Translations under genes and position numbers: made by a program
Shown here: piece by piece, positions 16,596-24,964 of the stretch
How the letters are laid out: the number at the start of each line of letters is the position of its first letter
Position numbering within the stretch: the stretch's first letter is position 1
Source of the DNA: Parazoarcus communis
GTDB lineage: Bacteria > Pseudomonadota > Gammaproteobacteria > Burkholderiales > Rhodocyclaceae
Assembly: GCF_003111645.1 (NCBI RefSeq)
Contig: NZ_CP022187.1
Span: 4,340,001-4,404,000 of the forward strand
Reading direction: 5' to 3'
Length of the DNA stretch: 64,000 nucleotides
The notes under the pieces: generated by a model
Seen by the model: the letters and a program-made list of their open reading frames with translations, nothing else
Database searches by the model: none
What the model was told of the DNA's origin: nothing

Positions 16596-17300
16596 ATGCC
16601 TGCAGAAATATACAATGTGTTCTATGCAACTGATGAACTGAGTGAGTTGCTTTGCAAACAAATTCGGAACAACTTCTTTTTAAGTGAAAAAGATATAGTT
16701 GATGTTTCGTATGCTGTCAAATTGGCCTTGTTGCGGACGAAAAGGTGCTTTATAGAGAATAATAATAAATATTATTGGAGCGATTCTGGTGAGGTTGTAT
16801 TTAATCCGTTTCATTCAGGACAGTACTCAATATTTCTGTACTTTGCATCGCAAGAGGCGGTGAAGTGCAATAATAGGTCTCTCGCGGATAGAATATATTA
16901 TCTCAATAAAATGTTAAATGGGTGTGATATTTACTATGAGGTAATGTTGCCGGATGTTTTTTTTCTTGAGCATCCTGTTGCATCCGTTATGGGCAGAGCA
17001 TCCTATGGAAACTACTTTGTTTTTCAGCAAGGCTGTACCGTCGGTGGTAATCATGGTTATTACCCGAGATTTGGTGAGTTTGTTTGGCTGTTTGCGAATG
17101 CGACTGTAATCGGTAATACGAGTATAGGTAGCAACGTATTTGTTTCTGCTGGAGCATTGGTCAAGGATGAGGTTGTTCCGGATAATACGATTGTATTTGG
17201 ACAGTCGCCAAATCTTATTCTAAAGACGAAGCCTTCTGAGTATTTCTATAAATCAAGTCCTTTTAAAGCCCATAATGAAATTCTTGCTCGGCAATCCTGA
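16596..17300 (+). CDS. AT-rich hexapeptide-repeat (serine O-acetyltransferase-like) protein
   Basis: A 234-residue protein whose C-terminal third (about 130-215) is a left-handed beta-helix: HPVASVMGRASYGNYFVFQQ, then GNTSIGSNVFVSAGALVKDE. That fits the serine-acetyltransferase-like branch of acyltransferases. ATG 16596 is preferred because a strong TAAGGAGG site precedes it. The gene is strikingly AT-rich beside GC-rich neighbours, with codons such as AAT, TAT and ATA, indicating recent acquisition. It may O- or N-acetylate legionaminic acid or another glycan residue. C. jejuni also has an acetyltransferase gene in its leg locus. Confidence 0.8.
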   Translation: MPAEIYNVFYATDELSELLCKQIRNNFFLSEKDIVDVSYAVKLALLRTKRCFIENNNKYYWSDSGEVVFNPFHSGQYSIFLYFASQEAVKCNNRSLADRIYYLNKMLNGCDIYYEVMLPDVFFLEHPVASVMGRASYGNYFVFQQGCTVGGNHGYYPRFGEFVWLFANATVIGNTSIGSNVFVSAGALVKDEVVPDNTIVFGQSPNLILKTKPSEYFYKSSPFKAHNEILARQS

Positions 17301-17336
17301 CCCAGGGTGGTTGCACTCGAAAATCATAACAGATGA

Positions 17337-17510
17337 ATTCTGGGTATTCTGATTAAAATTTATTATGAAAAAGTTCGTAATACGAGCTTCAACCTGCACG
17401 GTGAGCCCATCGTCGTCACCATTGACGATGCGGATCGCACGTTCGAGCGCTCGGAGATTGATCATCTTCTCATCGGTGACCACATTCTCCTTTCCAAACG
17501 TAAAGGCTGA
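17337..17510 (+). pseudogene. C-terminal remnant of an unidentified gene upstream of ptmA
   Basis: A frame open for 57 codons, with an in-frame stop just upstream and no ATG or GTG start, ends at TGA 17508-17510, 3 bases before the ptmA ATG. It reads like a genuine protein tail (for example HGEPIVVTIDDADRTFERSE), and its GC content returns to the local norm after about 17370. I infer the 3' end of a gene whose 5' part was lost when the AT-rich acetyltransferase gene arrived. I do not recognise the family. Confidence 0.45.
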
Positions 17511-17513
17511 GTC

Positions 17514-18308
17514 ATGACCGGAGAAGAAGTGCTCGGCGAGCGGCATGAAAGCAAAGTCGTAGTCGTAACGGGCGGTGCGGGGGTAATAGGGTCGAGATTC
17601 GTGCGCGCGATTGCCGATAGCGGGGACATTCCCGTTGTCGCCGATATCGATATGATGGCCGCCACGCAGCTAGTGGACTCATTGGCGCCGGAACAAGCTG
17701 CACGCGCTTGCGCGGCGCATCTCGATATCACGAGCAAGGATTCGATTACCGCTCTGATTTCGGAGGTGACTGGTCGCTATGGCCGTGTCGATGCAGTCGT
17801 CAACAATGCGTATCCAAGGAACCGGAACTACGGGCGCAAACTCGAGGACGTGACCTATACTGATTTCTGTGAGAACGTCGACTCACATCTTGGGGGCTAC
17901 TTTCTTGTAGCCCAGCAATTCTGTCTGGCATTCCGGGCGCAAGGTGGTGGGAATGTGGTCAATATGTCTTCGATCTATGGGGTGATGGCGCCACGGTTCG
18001 AGGTCTATGCCGGGACTGAGATGACCATGCCCGTAGAGTATGCAGCGATCAAGTCTGGTGTTATTCATTTAACCCGCTATTTTGCTCAATACTTCAAGGG
18101 GGCGGGAATTCGAGTAAATTGCCTGAGTCCCGGGGGTATTCTCGCGGGGCAGCCTTCAGGCTTTCTTGATGCTTACAAAGAGCGATGTGCGTCGAAAGGA
18201 ATGATCGACCCGGGTGACGTCGTCGGCGCGTTACTCTTTCTTTTGTCTGATGCATCACGCTACATCACCGGACAGAATCTCGTAGTTGACGACGGTTTTT
18301 CACTTTGA
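17514..18308 (+). CDS. ptmA: Short-chain dehydrogenase/reductase, PtmA-like
   Basis: A classical SDR of 264 residues: the cofactor motif TGGAGVIGSRF near residues 19-29, NNAYP near 97-101, the catalytic Ser in NMSSIYGVMAPR (about 140-151) and the YAAIK pair near 173-177. The C-terminal DPGDVVGALLFLLSDASRYI is typical of the family. Homologues named ptmA accompany legionaminic acid genes in C. jejuni, and the gene follows legF there too. The precise substrate is unknown. Its stop overlaps the flippase start as TTGA. Confidence 0.8.
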   Translation: MTGEEVLGERHESKVVVVTGGAGVIGSRFVRAIADSGDIPVVADIDMMAATQLVDSLAPEQAARACAAHLDITSKDSITALISEVTGRYGRVDAVVNNAYPRNRNYGRKLEDVTYTDFCENVDSHLGGYFLVAQQFCLAFRAQGGGNVVNMSSIYGVMAPRFEVYAGTEMTMPVEYAAIKSGVIHLTRYFAQYFKGAGIRVNCLSPGGILAGQPSGFLDAYKERCASKGMIDPGDVVGALLFLLSDASRYITGQNLVVDDGFSL

Positions 18309-19894
18309 GCGTGGTTGAGCGGGGGGCGACCGTCCTGTCGGTCAAGCGTCGGCTTCTATTCTCGGTCGGCGCCAATATGGCGCGCGCTGCAATAAGTCTA
18401 ATCGCGGGGCTGCTGGTTGCGCGCGGGCTTGGGCCATCGGACTACGGTAATCTTGCGTATCTCCTCGGGAGTTTCTGGGCTATTCGCGCCTTGCTCGACA
18501 TGGGGTCGGGCAGCGCTTTTTATACCTTTATCGCGCAGCGCCATCGGGGGCGTCTCTACTACCTCGTGTACTTTGGGTGGCTGGGATTTCAGTTCGTTTT
18601 TTCAACTGCCCTCGTTATCCAATTGCTCCCGCAGTCGCTCGTCGACCGGTTCTGGCTTGGGCAGTCACGTGACCTTGTCGTGCTCGCCCTGTTGGCCACT
18701 TTTCTTCAGAATCAGGTCTGGCAAACGGTTGTGCAGATTCACGAAGCGGCCCGAATGACTGTCCGGATTCAGGTGTCGGGGCTCTTGATCATTTCAACGC
18801 ATGTCATTTTGGTTTCGGCCATGCTGCTGGGCGACTGGTTGTCAGTCCGCTCGGTCTTGTCGGCCATCATCGTTGAGTATCTGGTTGCTGCCGCGTGGCT
18901 TTCCGGCGCACTACGAAGGGGAGTGGTGCGCAATGCTGACGACGGTGGCGCTGCGTCAGTGGGTGGAGTCGTTTCGGAGTATCTTGCGTACTGCAGGCCG
19001 ATGATGATCATCGCAGTGTTTACGTTCTGTTATGAGATCACAGACCGATGGTTATTGCAGCGTTTCGGCGGATCCAGTCAGCAGGGTTTCTATCAGGTCG
19101 CAGCTCAGCTTTCCACCATAAGCCTGCTGGCGACCAGTTCGGTACTCAATATTCTTTGGAAGGAGGTTGCCGAGGCGTGCGCGCGCGGAGACAACGCGCG
19201 CGTGATCGTTCTGCATCAGAAGGCGACGCGATTTCTGATGCTATTGGCGTCAGGCGTATCCTGCTTCCTTGCCCCTTGGGCTGAAAACCTTGTCGTTGCC
19301 CTGCTTGGTGACGCCTATCATGCTGGATGGCCGGTGTTGTTTCTGATGCTCTTCTACCCGGTTCATCAGACAATGGGACAGATAAACGGGACATTGTTCA
19401 TGGCAACCGGAAGGACCCATAGTTACATGAAGGTGACTGTTTCCGGTTTGGTTGTGAGCGTTCCAGTTTCGTACCTGCTGATTGGGCCGACCGATGGGGT
19501 GTGGGTTTCGGGTATGGGACTAGGAGCTTTGGGGCTTGCGCTCAAAATGGTCTGTCTGAATATTCTGTTCGTCAATATTCAGTCGTGGATGATTTGCCGG
19601 CAGTATCTGGCGGCTTTCCGTTGGTACTATCAGTTGCTGCCCATCGTGACCCTTCTGAGTGTGGGCTACGGCTCGATGTTCACCGTTCGGGTTCTTGCTC
19701 CTGGTCTGGCTGCTGGCATGGACAAGTCGGAGTTGTTTTTCGGAATGCTGGGAAGCGGATTCTTGTACGCTTTCATATTTGTTACGTTATTGATTTACGC
19801 GCCCTCCGTCGTTGGCTTGCGCAAGGATGAGATGGCGCCGGTCATAGAGAAAGTGAAGCATGGTGTGCGTGATATCTTGAGAAAATTGAAATGA
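18305..19894 (+). CDS. Wzx-like oligosaccharide flippase
   Basis: A 529-residue polytopic membrane protein with about 12-14 hydrophobic segments. An N-terminal RRLLFSVGANMARAAISLIA tract and the LGPSDYGNLAYLLGSFW region near residues 40-55 are typical of the polysaccharide-transport (MOP/MATE-like) family. It is predicted to flip the undecaprenyl-linked glycan made by this locus to the periplasmic face. The start is TTG 18305 overlapping the ptmA stop. GTG 18311 is an alternative. It is the only flippase-like gene in the cluster. Confidence 0.85.
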   Translation: MSVVERGATVLSVKRRLLFSVGANMARAAISLIAGLLVARGLGPSDYGNLAYLLGSFWAIRALLDMGSGSAFYTFIAQRHRGRLYYLVYFGWLGFQFVFSTALVIQLLPQSLVDRFWLGQSRDLVVLALLATFLQNQVWQTVVQIHEAARMTVRIQVSGLLIISTHVILVSAMLLGDWLSVRSVLSAIIVEYLVAAAWLSGALRRGVVRNADDGGAASVGGVVSEYLAYCRPMMIIAVFTFCYEITDRWLLQRFGGSSQQGFYQVAAQLSTISLLATSSVLNILWKEVAEACARGDNARVIVLHQKATRFLMLLASGVSCFLAPWAENLVVALLGDAYHAGWPVLFLMLFYPVHQTMGQINGTLFMATGRTHSYMKVTVSGLVVSVPVSYLLIGPTDGVWVSGMGLGALGLALKMVCLNILFVNIQSWMICRQYLAAFRWYYQLLPIVTLLSVGYGSMFTVRVLAPGLAAGMDKSELFFGMLGSGFLYAFIFVTLLIYAPSVVGLRKDEMAPVIEKVKHGVRDILRKLK

Positions 19895-20691
19895 ACGAGA
19901 ACTGGATTGTTAAGCAAACTCTGTCTGGTGTATCGCAATTCGATCAGTCAATGGTTAATTCGTACCCTGACTCGAACGAATATTTGCAGAACGCCAGGGC
20001 GTATCTGAATACAGTCGGTGAGGTCTGCAACTATGTCGACGCGTCGAAAAAGCTAGATTGGGCGGCCCTGCTGCCGCAGGGGGCCGAAGTGCTCGATCTT
20101 GGCTGCGGTGGTGGGTGGTTGACCGCCATGCTGTCGCGCGTTGACTCAGTGAAGACCGTCTATGCCCTCGATTCGAGTCAGCATTTCCTCCATAAATTGC
20201 TGCCTGAAGTCATGACTTTAATGGAGGGTAATGCTGAGAAGGTCGTTACGCTTGAGGCCTTGTTTCAACCGCTTCTCTTTGAGGAGTCGTATCTCGATGC
20301 AGTTGTGGCGTCTTCTGCGCTGCATCACGCTGATAACCTTGAGTCCGTGCTCAAGGGGATTCGCCGCGCACTGAAGCCGGGCGGCCTGCTTGTCATCCTT
20401 AACGAAACGCCACGTACGGGTTTGAGATTTCTCGTATCTGTGTTTGTGGCAAGTCTTCGAATCCTTCGTAACCTGGCTACTCGGCGCTATATGCCGGTTT
20501 CTCCCTCGATTTCATCTTCGGGCTATCTTTACGACCCAGATCTCGGTGACCGGGATTATCCGAGTTGGTATTGGCTTGAGGCTTTGAAGCGTGCAGGGTT
20601 TGCAGTTGAGGCGGTGATGGACACGGGTATGTCAACTGTGAAGGGGAGCAAGGGGCGACCATTGATTCATTTTGTGTGCAGGGCTGTCTGA
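19891..20691 (+). CDS. Class I SAM-dependent methyltransferase
   Basis: A 266-residue protein with motif I VLDLGCGGGWLTAML near residues 66-80, the acidic loop ALDSS near 92-96, and DAVVASSALHHADNLESVL near 133-151, as in UbiE/Methyltransf_11 enzymes. It overlaps the flippase stop (ATGA). In this setting it probably methylates a sugar hydroxyl or amino group of the glycan, but substrate and position cannot be read from sequence. Confidence 0.82.
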   Translation: MNENWIVKQTLSGVSQFDQSMVNSYPDSNEYLQNARAYLNTVGEVCNYVDASKKLDWAALLPQGAEVLDLGCGGGWLTAMLSRVDSVKTVYALDSSQHFLHKLLPEVMTLMEGNAEKVVTLEALFQPLLFEESYLDAVVASSALHHADNLESVLKGIRRALKPGGLLVILNETPRTGLRFLVSVFVASLRILRNLATRRYMPVSPSISSSGYLYDPDLGDRDYPSWYWLEALKRAGFAVEAVMDTGMSTVKGSKGRPLIHFVCRAV

Positions 20692-20692
20692 G

Positions 20693-22564
20693 GTGTCATC
20701 CTTGGACAGGAGGCAGGAGTTCGAATTGGGCTGTGATGGAAACGTAATCGTTCCTGGATCATCATTCCGGAACGTGTTCATCGTCGACTCCAGAGCCGGC
20801 TGGTCGTCGGTAGTGCCCAACTTCGAGCCAGCGCTTGACTTGATCCTGACCTATGACTTTGGCCTGCTGCGGGATGTTCTGGCGCTTGGTGGTGTCGCGT
20901 ACTACGTGGATCACCTGTGCTCCCAGTCTGTCATGCAGGAAAACAATTTCCTCATGTACAGGTTTTTCCATGACTGGCACCTGGATGAGGAGGGTAAAGA
21001 CATATTTCGGTACAATGGGGTTGATTTCGGGTTCAGTTTTCGAATTCTGATCTGGAATGACTTTACGTTCTACGTGCGCAGTCGCATGTGTCTTGAGCAG
21101 TTGAGAGGCTTTTCCTATCAGAAGCTTTTTGTATGTTCGAATAACGACGTTATTGAGTCTGTCTTGCAGGACATGGCGCTGACTTGGTCGCGTCTTGCAA
21201 CTGGTGGACGTTCGTCGCTGGATGGATATTTCTTTCCAATTCACCGATGGATGAACGAGCGTGTGCATGTCAGGCGTATCCGGCACCGCGTCCGGGATGC
21301 CGTGATTACCGTGCAGGGCATTTTGATGAGTGCCTGGGATAGCGTCGCGGGATGTTTCAGGCAGAGGGACAGGGTATTTGTTCAGGAGTACCATCCGACG
21401 CGCAAGTTGATGCAATGCCTGAGCAAGATGCCGGGCGTGCAGGTCCTCCAGGGACATTTTTCGGCCTCGAAAGGGGCTATGAAGTTTCTGCGTGAGCGGC
21501 CGATCCCAGTGTACGGGAATGTGGGCCGTTATCGTGGGGCAGCTTCGTCGCTGATATGCTCCTACCGCAAGAAACGTACGGCCCGTCTTGTACTCACGAA
21601 TGGTGTTGATGTGACTGATGCGGTCAACCGGGCGATTGAAACGCGGATTTCGTCGAGCTTGCCCGAAACATTGCGTGCGCTTGACTGCGTGATTCGCTAT
21701 CTCGATCGCCACCCCATCCGACTTGAGGTATTGATCGCAAACCTTGGACAGGTTGCAATGCTGGTTGACTGCGTGGCCAAGGCTCGAGGAGTCCCCAGTT
21801 ATCTGATCATTAACGGGCTTCTGTGCAGCGCGTTTCTCGATGAAGGAAAGTATGCGGATGTGATCAATTCGTATTCTGAGAGTGTTCGGGATCACTATTT
21901 CCGTGGAATGAAGAACGTGATTTGTCTGGGCGATCCCCGAATGGACGATTACGCCATGGTGCCGCGGCGGAGTATCAACCGCGAGAATCCTGTCATCACG
22001 ATTGGCGCATCCGGCTTCAGTAATACAGATCTTAATTCATACCTCGCGGTAGAGTTCGAGTTCCTCAACGACGTGCTTGAAGCGATCTGCAGGCTCAGGT
22101 CACGGGGAACGGGTGTCCGTGTGGTGCTGAAGGTGCGCGCCAATGGGTACAAGGAACTGTATCGCCGGTTCTGCGATGAGTATTTCGAAGGGTTGGTCGA
22201 TAGCATCCTTGATCAGGTCCCGATGCGGGCTGTGTTGGATGAGACCGATTTCTATGTTTCGATCTACTCGCAGACCTTGTTCGAGGCGTCCTGTCTGGGT
22301 ATCCCCTGCGTCTACCACAAGAACGACAGGCAGATTCTCGACGCGCCGTTCGATGGCAGATCCGAGTTGGTCACGACCCATTCTGCAGACGAACTTGAGG
22401 CGGCGATTTCGGACTTCATGCGAGGCGATGACCGGTATGACGCGTTTCTTGATAGAGGAACGATGGAAAGGTACATCGGACCGCTGGATGGTGAGAACCT
22501 GAAGCGCAATCTGAAGTTTATCGAAGGGCTGTTGAACGGAGATCGTAAGGAGCCATCCGCATGA
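20693..22564 (+). CDS. Uncharacterised surface-glycan protein, GT-B-like C-terminal half
   Basis: A large 623-residue soluble protein that I cannot assign to a named family. The C-terminal 250 residues look like a GT-B donor domain: GDPRMDDYAMV, then VVLKVRANGYKELY, then SIYSQTLFEASCLGIPCVY with an acidic residue after the Ser/Thr-rich loop. This resembles capsule and sialyl/Kdo-type transferases. The N-terminal half has no motif I know. It directly follows the flippase and methyltransferase of a CMP-legionaminate locus, so it is my best candidate for the legionaminyltransferase. The start is GTG 20693, or a codon 21 bases earlier inside the previous gene. Confidence 0.65.
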   Translation: MSSLDRRQEFELGCDGNVIVPGSSFRNVFIVDSRAGWSSVVPNFEPALDLILTYDFGLLRDVLALGGVAYYVDHLCSQSVMQENNFLMYRFFHDWHLDEEGKDIFRYNGVDFGFSFRILIWNDFTFYVRSRMCLEQLRGFSYQKLFVCSNNDVIESVLQDMALTWSRLATGGRSSLDGYFFPIHRWMNERVHVRRIRHRVRDAVITVQGILMSAWDSVAGCFRQRDRVFVQEYHPTRKLMQCLSKMPGVQVLQGHFSASKGAMKFLRERPIPVYGNVGRYRGAASSLICSYRKKRTARLVLTNGVDVTDAVNRAIETRISSSLPETLRALDCVIRYLDRHPIRLEVLIANLGQVAMLVDCVAKARGVPSYLIINGLLCSAFLDEGKYADVINSYSESVRDHYFRGMKNVICLGDPRMDDYAMVPRRSINRENPVITIGASGFSNTDLNSYLAVEFEFLNDVLEAICRLRSRGTGVRVVLKVRANGYKELYRRFCDEYFEGLVDSILDQVPMRAVLDETDFYVSIYSQTLFEASCLGIPCVYHKNDRQILDAPFDGRSELVTTHSADELEAAISDFMRGDDRYDAFLDRGTMERYIGPLDGENLKRNLKFIEGLLNGDRKEPSA

Positions 22565-23223
22565 GCCGCATCTCGACGTCACTTCGTCGCACTCTTTACG
22601 AATTTCGGCTTCGCCGCAGATTTTCCCGCAGTGTCATCCACGGCGGTGCGACGGTCGATGGGGAAAGTAGCCTGGGTGATTACGCGGTCCTTTTCCGGAA
22701 CGCGAGATTGATCTGTTCCACGCTTGGCTCCTACAGCTATGTGCAGGAGAACACCCTGCTGCTTGGGGCTGAAGTGGGGCCTTTCTGTTCGATTGCTGCG
22801 AATGTGACGATTGGGCTTGTTAATCATCCTACGTCGCTCGTGAGTACAAGTCCCGTGTTCTATGACCGGTCGCAGCCGCTCCCCAGATTTTTCGCGAGCC
22901 AGAATGCAGCTCACGAGTCGATCCCGCGGACGGTCGTGGGCGCGGATGTCTGGATAGGAGAGCGGGCGATGATTCGGGCGGGGGTCAGTATTGGCGTGGG
23001 CGCGGTAATCGGTGCAGGCGCGATGGTGACCCGGGATGTGCCTCCCTATACAATCGCGGCCGGTGTTCCCTGCCGCCCGTTGCGGCAACGTTTTGACGCA
23101 ACGCTGTGCGCGGGGCTGGCAGACTCTGAGTGGTGGACATTGAGCGAACAGAGGCTCTCAGAGCTTGCACCGTATTTTGCGAGTCCTGAGGTGTTCTTGA
23201 CGATGCTTCGGAAGCAAGAGTGA
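22561..23223 (+). CDS. CatB/xenobiotic-type hexapeptide acetyltransferase
   Basis: A 220-residue left-handed beta-helix protein. Repeats such as GATVDGESSLGDYAVLFRNA and LGAEVGPFCSIAANVTIG run from about 25-85. The conserved NHP turn with the extended loop after it (NHPTSLVSTSPVF near 88-100) and DVWIGERAMIRAGVSIGVG near 129-147 follow. This is the CatB-related subfamily, common in surface-glycan loci as O- or N-acetyltransferases. The ATG overlaps the preceding stop (ATGA) and its own stop overlaps the next gene. Confidence 0.82.
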   Translation: MSRISTSLRRTLYEFRLRRRFSRSVIHGGATVDGESSLGDYAVLFRNARLICSTLGSYSYVQENTLLLGAEVGPFCSIAANVTIGLVNHPTSLVSTSPVFYDRSQPLPRFFASQNAAHESIPRTVVGADVWIGERAMIRAGVSIGVGAVIGAGAMVTRDVPPYTIAAGVPCRPLRQRFDATLCAGLADSEWWTLSEQRLSELAPYFASPEVFLTMLRKQE

Positions 23224-23828
23224 TGATTGGTCTTGTGCAGCGAATCCTGGCGAAACTGCGTAGTCTCTGGTTCGCATGTGTTCATGCTCCCCGCTTCGGC
23301 CGTTGTGGAAGGAATGTGTTGTTGTACGCGCCATTTCGTGTCAATGGGGGAGAACACATTGGCCTTGGTGATCGCACGGTCATGCAGCGTGGCGCCTGGT
23401 TGTACTGTGAGCCTTCAGAGGGTCAGTCGGGGCGTCTGCACGTCGGGTCCGGGTGCGTCTTCGGTTACAACAACCACATTACTGCCGTGCGTGACGTCGT
23501 CATCGAGGACCATGTGCTTACGGCGAACAACGTTTACATCTCCGATAACCTTCATTCCTATGAGGACGTTGGGGTGCCGATAATGCATCAACCCGTTCGG
23601 TTCAAGAACGCCGTGGTGATCGGAGAAGGAAGCTGGATCGGCGAGAATGTGTGCATCATTGGTGCGAGCGTCGGCAAGAACTGCGTTGTCGGCGCGAATT
23701 CGGTAGTGACGCATGACATTCCGGACTTTTCTGTAGCGGTCGGAAGCCCTGCGGTGGTCATTCGGTACTACGATCGATCTGCGGGCCGTTGGGAGAGCAA
23801 GGGCGTTTTGAGACAGGGCAAGGGATGA
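23220..23828 (+). CDS. Hexapeptide-repeat acyltransferase (maltose O-acetyltransferase-like)
   Basis: A 202-residue acyltransferase with a beta-helix from about residue 35 onward. Its features include GRCGRNVLLYAPFRVNGGEH near 26-45, DNLHSYEDVGVPIMHQPV near 108-125 (the catalytic His region of galactoside/maltose-type acetyltransferases) and SWIGENVCIIGASVGKNCVV near 138-157. It follows another acetyltransferase with a 4-base overlap. The glycan residue modified is unknown. The final three residues overlap the epimerase start. Confidence 0.8.
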   Translation: MMIGLVQRILAKLRSLWFACVHAPRFGRCGRNVLLYAPFRVNGGEHIGLGDRTVMQRGAWLYCEPSEGQSGRLHVGSGCVFGYNNHITAVRDVVIEDHVLTANNVYISDNLHSYEDVGVPIMHQPVRFKNAVVIGEGSWIGENVCIIGASVGKNCVVGANSVVTHDIPDFSVAVGSPAVVIRYYDRSAGRWESKGVLRQGKG

Positions 23829-24964
23829 GCGGAAGAAAGATACTTGTAACGGGCGGGGCCGGGTTTATCGGATCGGCACTCGTACTTGCGCTGAGCGAGC
23901 GCGGGCACGAGGTGACGGTTCTCGACAATCTCGCACCTCAGATCCACGGCGCGGATCCCGAGCAGTCACCGCTTTTCAAGCGACTTGAAGGCAAGGCTCG
24001 CTTTGTTCGTGGTGATGTAACGGTCCGGACTGACTTGATGAAAGTTCTTCCGGGGGTGGATACGGTTGTACACCTGGCAGCTGAGACTGGCACAGGGCAG
24101 TCCATGTATGCGATCCAGCATTATTCCGAAGTGAATGTTGGGGGTACGGCACTGCTGCTGGACGTGATTGCGAATGATGGCTTCCCGGTAAAGCGACTGG
24201 TTGTGGCCTCTTCACGTGCCGTCTACGGCGAAGGTTGTTATCGCTGCGCCGTGCATGGCACCCTCCATCCCGAGGCTCGAAGCGCCGAGGAGATGGTCAA
24301 GGGGCAGTTCGAGCATCTCTGTCCCGTTTGTTCCTTGCCGTTGGAGGTGGTGCCGACAGATGAAGGTGCTGCTTTGCATCCCTCTTCCGTCTATGGGGTA
24401 ACGAAGCTTACACAGGAACAGTTGGTGCTGACGGTGGGGAGGGCCCTGGGGATTTCGGCCCTCGCGTTTCGCTATCAGAATGTTTATGGACCGGGGCAGT
24501 CGCTGTCGAATCCCTATACGGGCATCCTCTCGATCTTCTCCACCCGCATTCGGAACGGTAGCCCCATCAATATATTCGAAGATGGTCGCGAGAGCCGCGA
24601 TTTTGTCTTTATCGGCGATGTGGTTGATGCGACCGTCAAGGGGATCGAGCACCCGGAACCTCTGGTCGACGTCTTCAACGTCGGCTCTGGTGCAGCTACG
24701 GATGTGATGACGATTGCGCAAACCCTGCTCCGGCATCTGGGTGGGTGTTCGTCAATCAGCGTATCCGGCCAGTTCAGGATTGGCGACATTCGGCATAACG
24801 TTGCGAATCTTGAGAAAGTGAAACGTACCCTGGGATTTGAGCCAAAAGTTGGAATCGACGACGGTTTGAGCGCATTTGTTAACTGGGTGAAGGGCGAACA
24901 GATCAGTGGTGACCGCTATGAGGAGAGCCTGAACGAACTGCGTGCAAAAGGCCTGTTCAAATGA
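23825..24964 (+). CDS. Cys-rich NAD-dependent epimerase, dTDP-L-rhamnose 4-epimerase-like
   Basis: A 379-residue extended SDR with TGGAGFIGSAL (residues 9-19), catalytic Y190-GVT-K194 and NVYGPGQSLSNPYTG in the substrate region. An insert between the Ser strand and the Tyr helix carries C138, C141, H144, C166 and C169, a probable zinc-binding or structural loop. I associate that insert with epimerases annotated as dTDP-L-rhamnose 4-epimerases, which give dTDP-6-deoxy-L-talose. That annotation is from memory. ATG 23825 is preferred because it begins the Rossmann strand and overlaps the previous stop. Confidence 0.75.
   Translation: MSGRKILVTGGAGFIGSALVLALSERGHEVTVLDNLAPQIHGADPEQSPLFKRLEGKARFVRGDVTVRTDLMKVLPGVDTVVHLAAETGTGQSMYAIQHYSEVNVGGTALLLDVIANDGFPVKRLVVASSRAVYGEGCYRCAVHGTLHPEARSAEEMVKGQFEHLCPVCSLPLEVVPTDEGAALHPSSVYGVTKLTQEQLVLTVGRALGISALAFRYQNVYGPGQSLSNPYTGILSIFSTRIRNGSPINIFEDGRESRDFVFIGDVVDATVKGIEHPEPLVDVFNVGSGAATDVMTIAQTLLRHLGGCSSISVSGQFRIGDIRHNVANLEKVKRTLGFEPKVGIDDGLSAFVNWVKGEQISGDRYEESLNELRAKGLFK

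Noticed and set aside
20762..21895. A 377-codon minus-strand frame opposite the GT-B-like gene
   Set aside because: The opposite strand carries the operon-overlapping gene with GT-B-like features. The antisense product is basic, low-complexity and motif-free.
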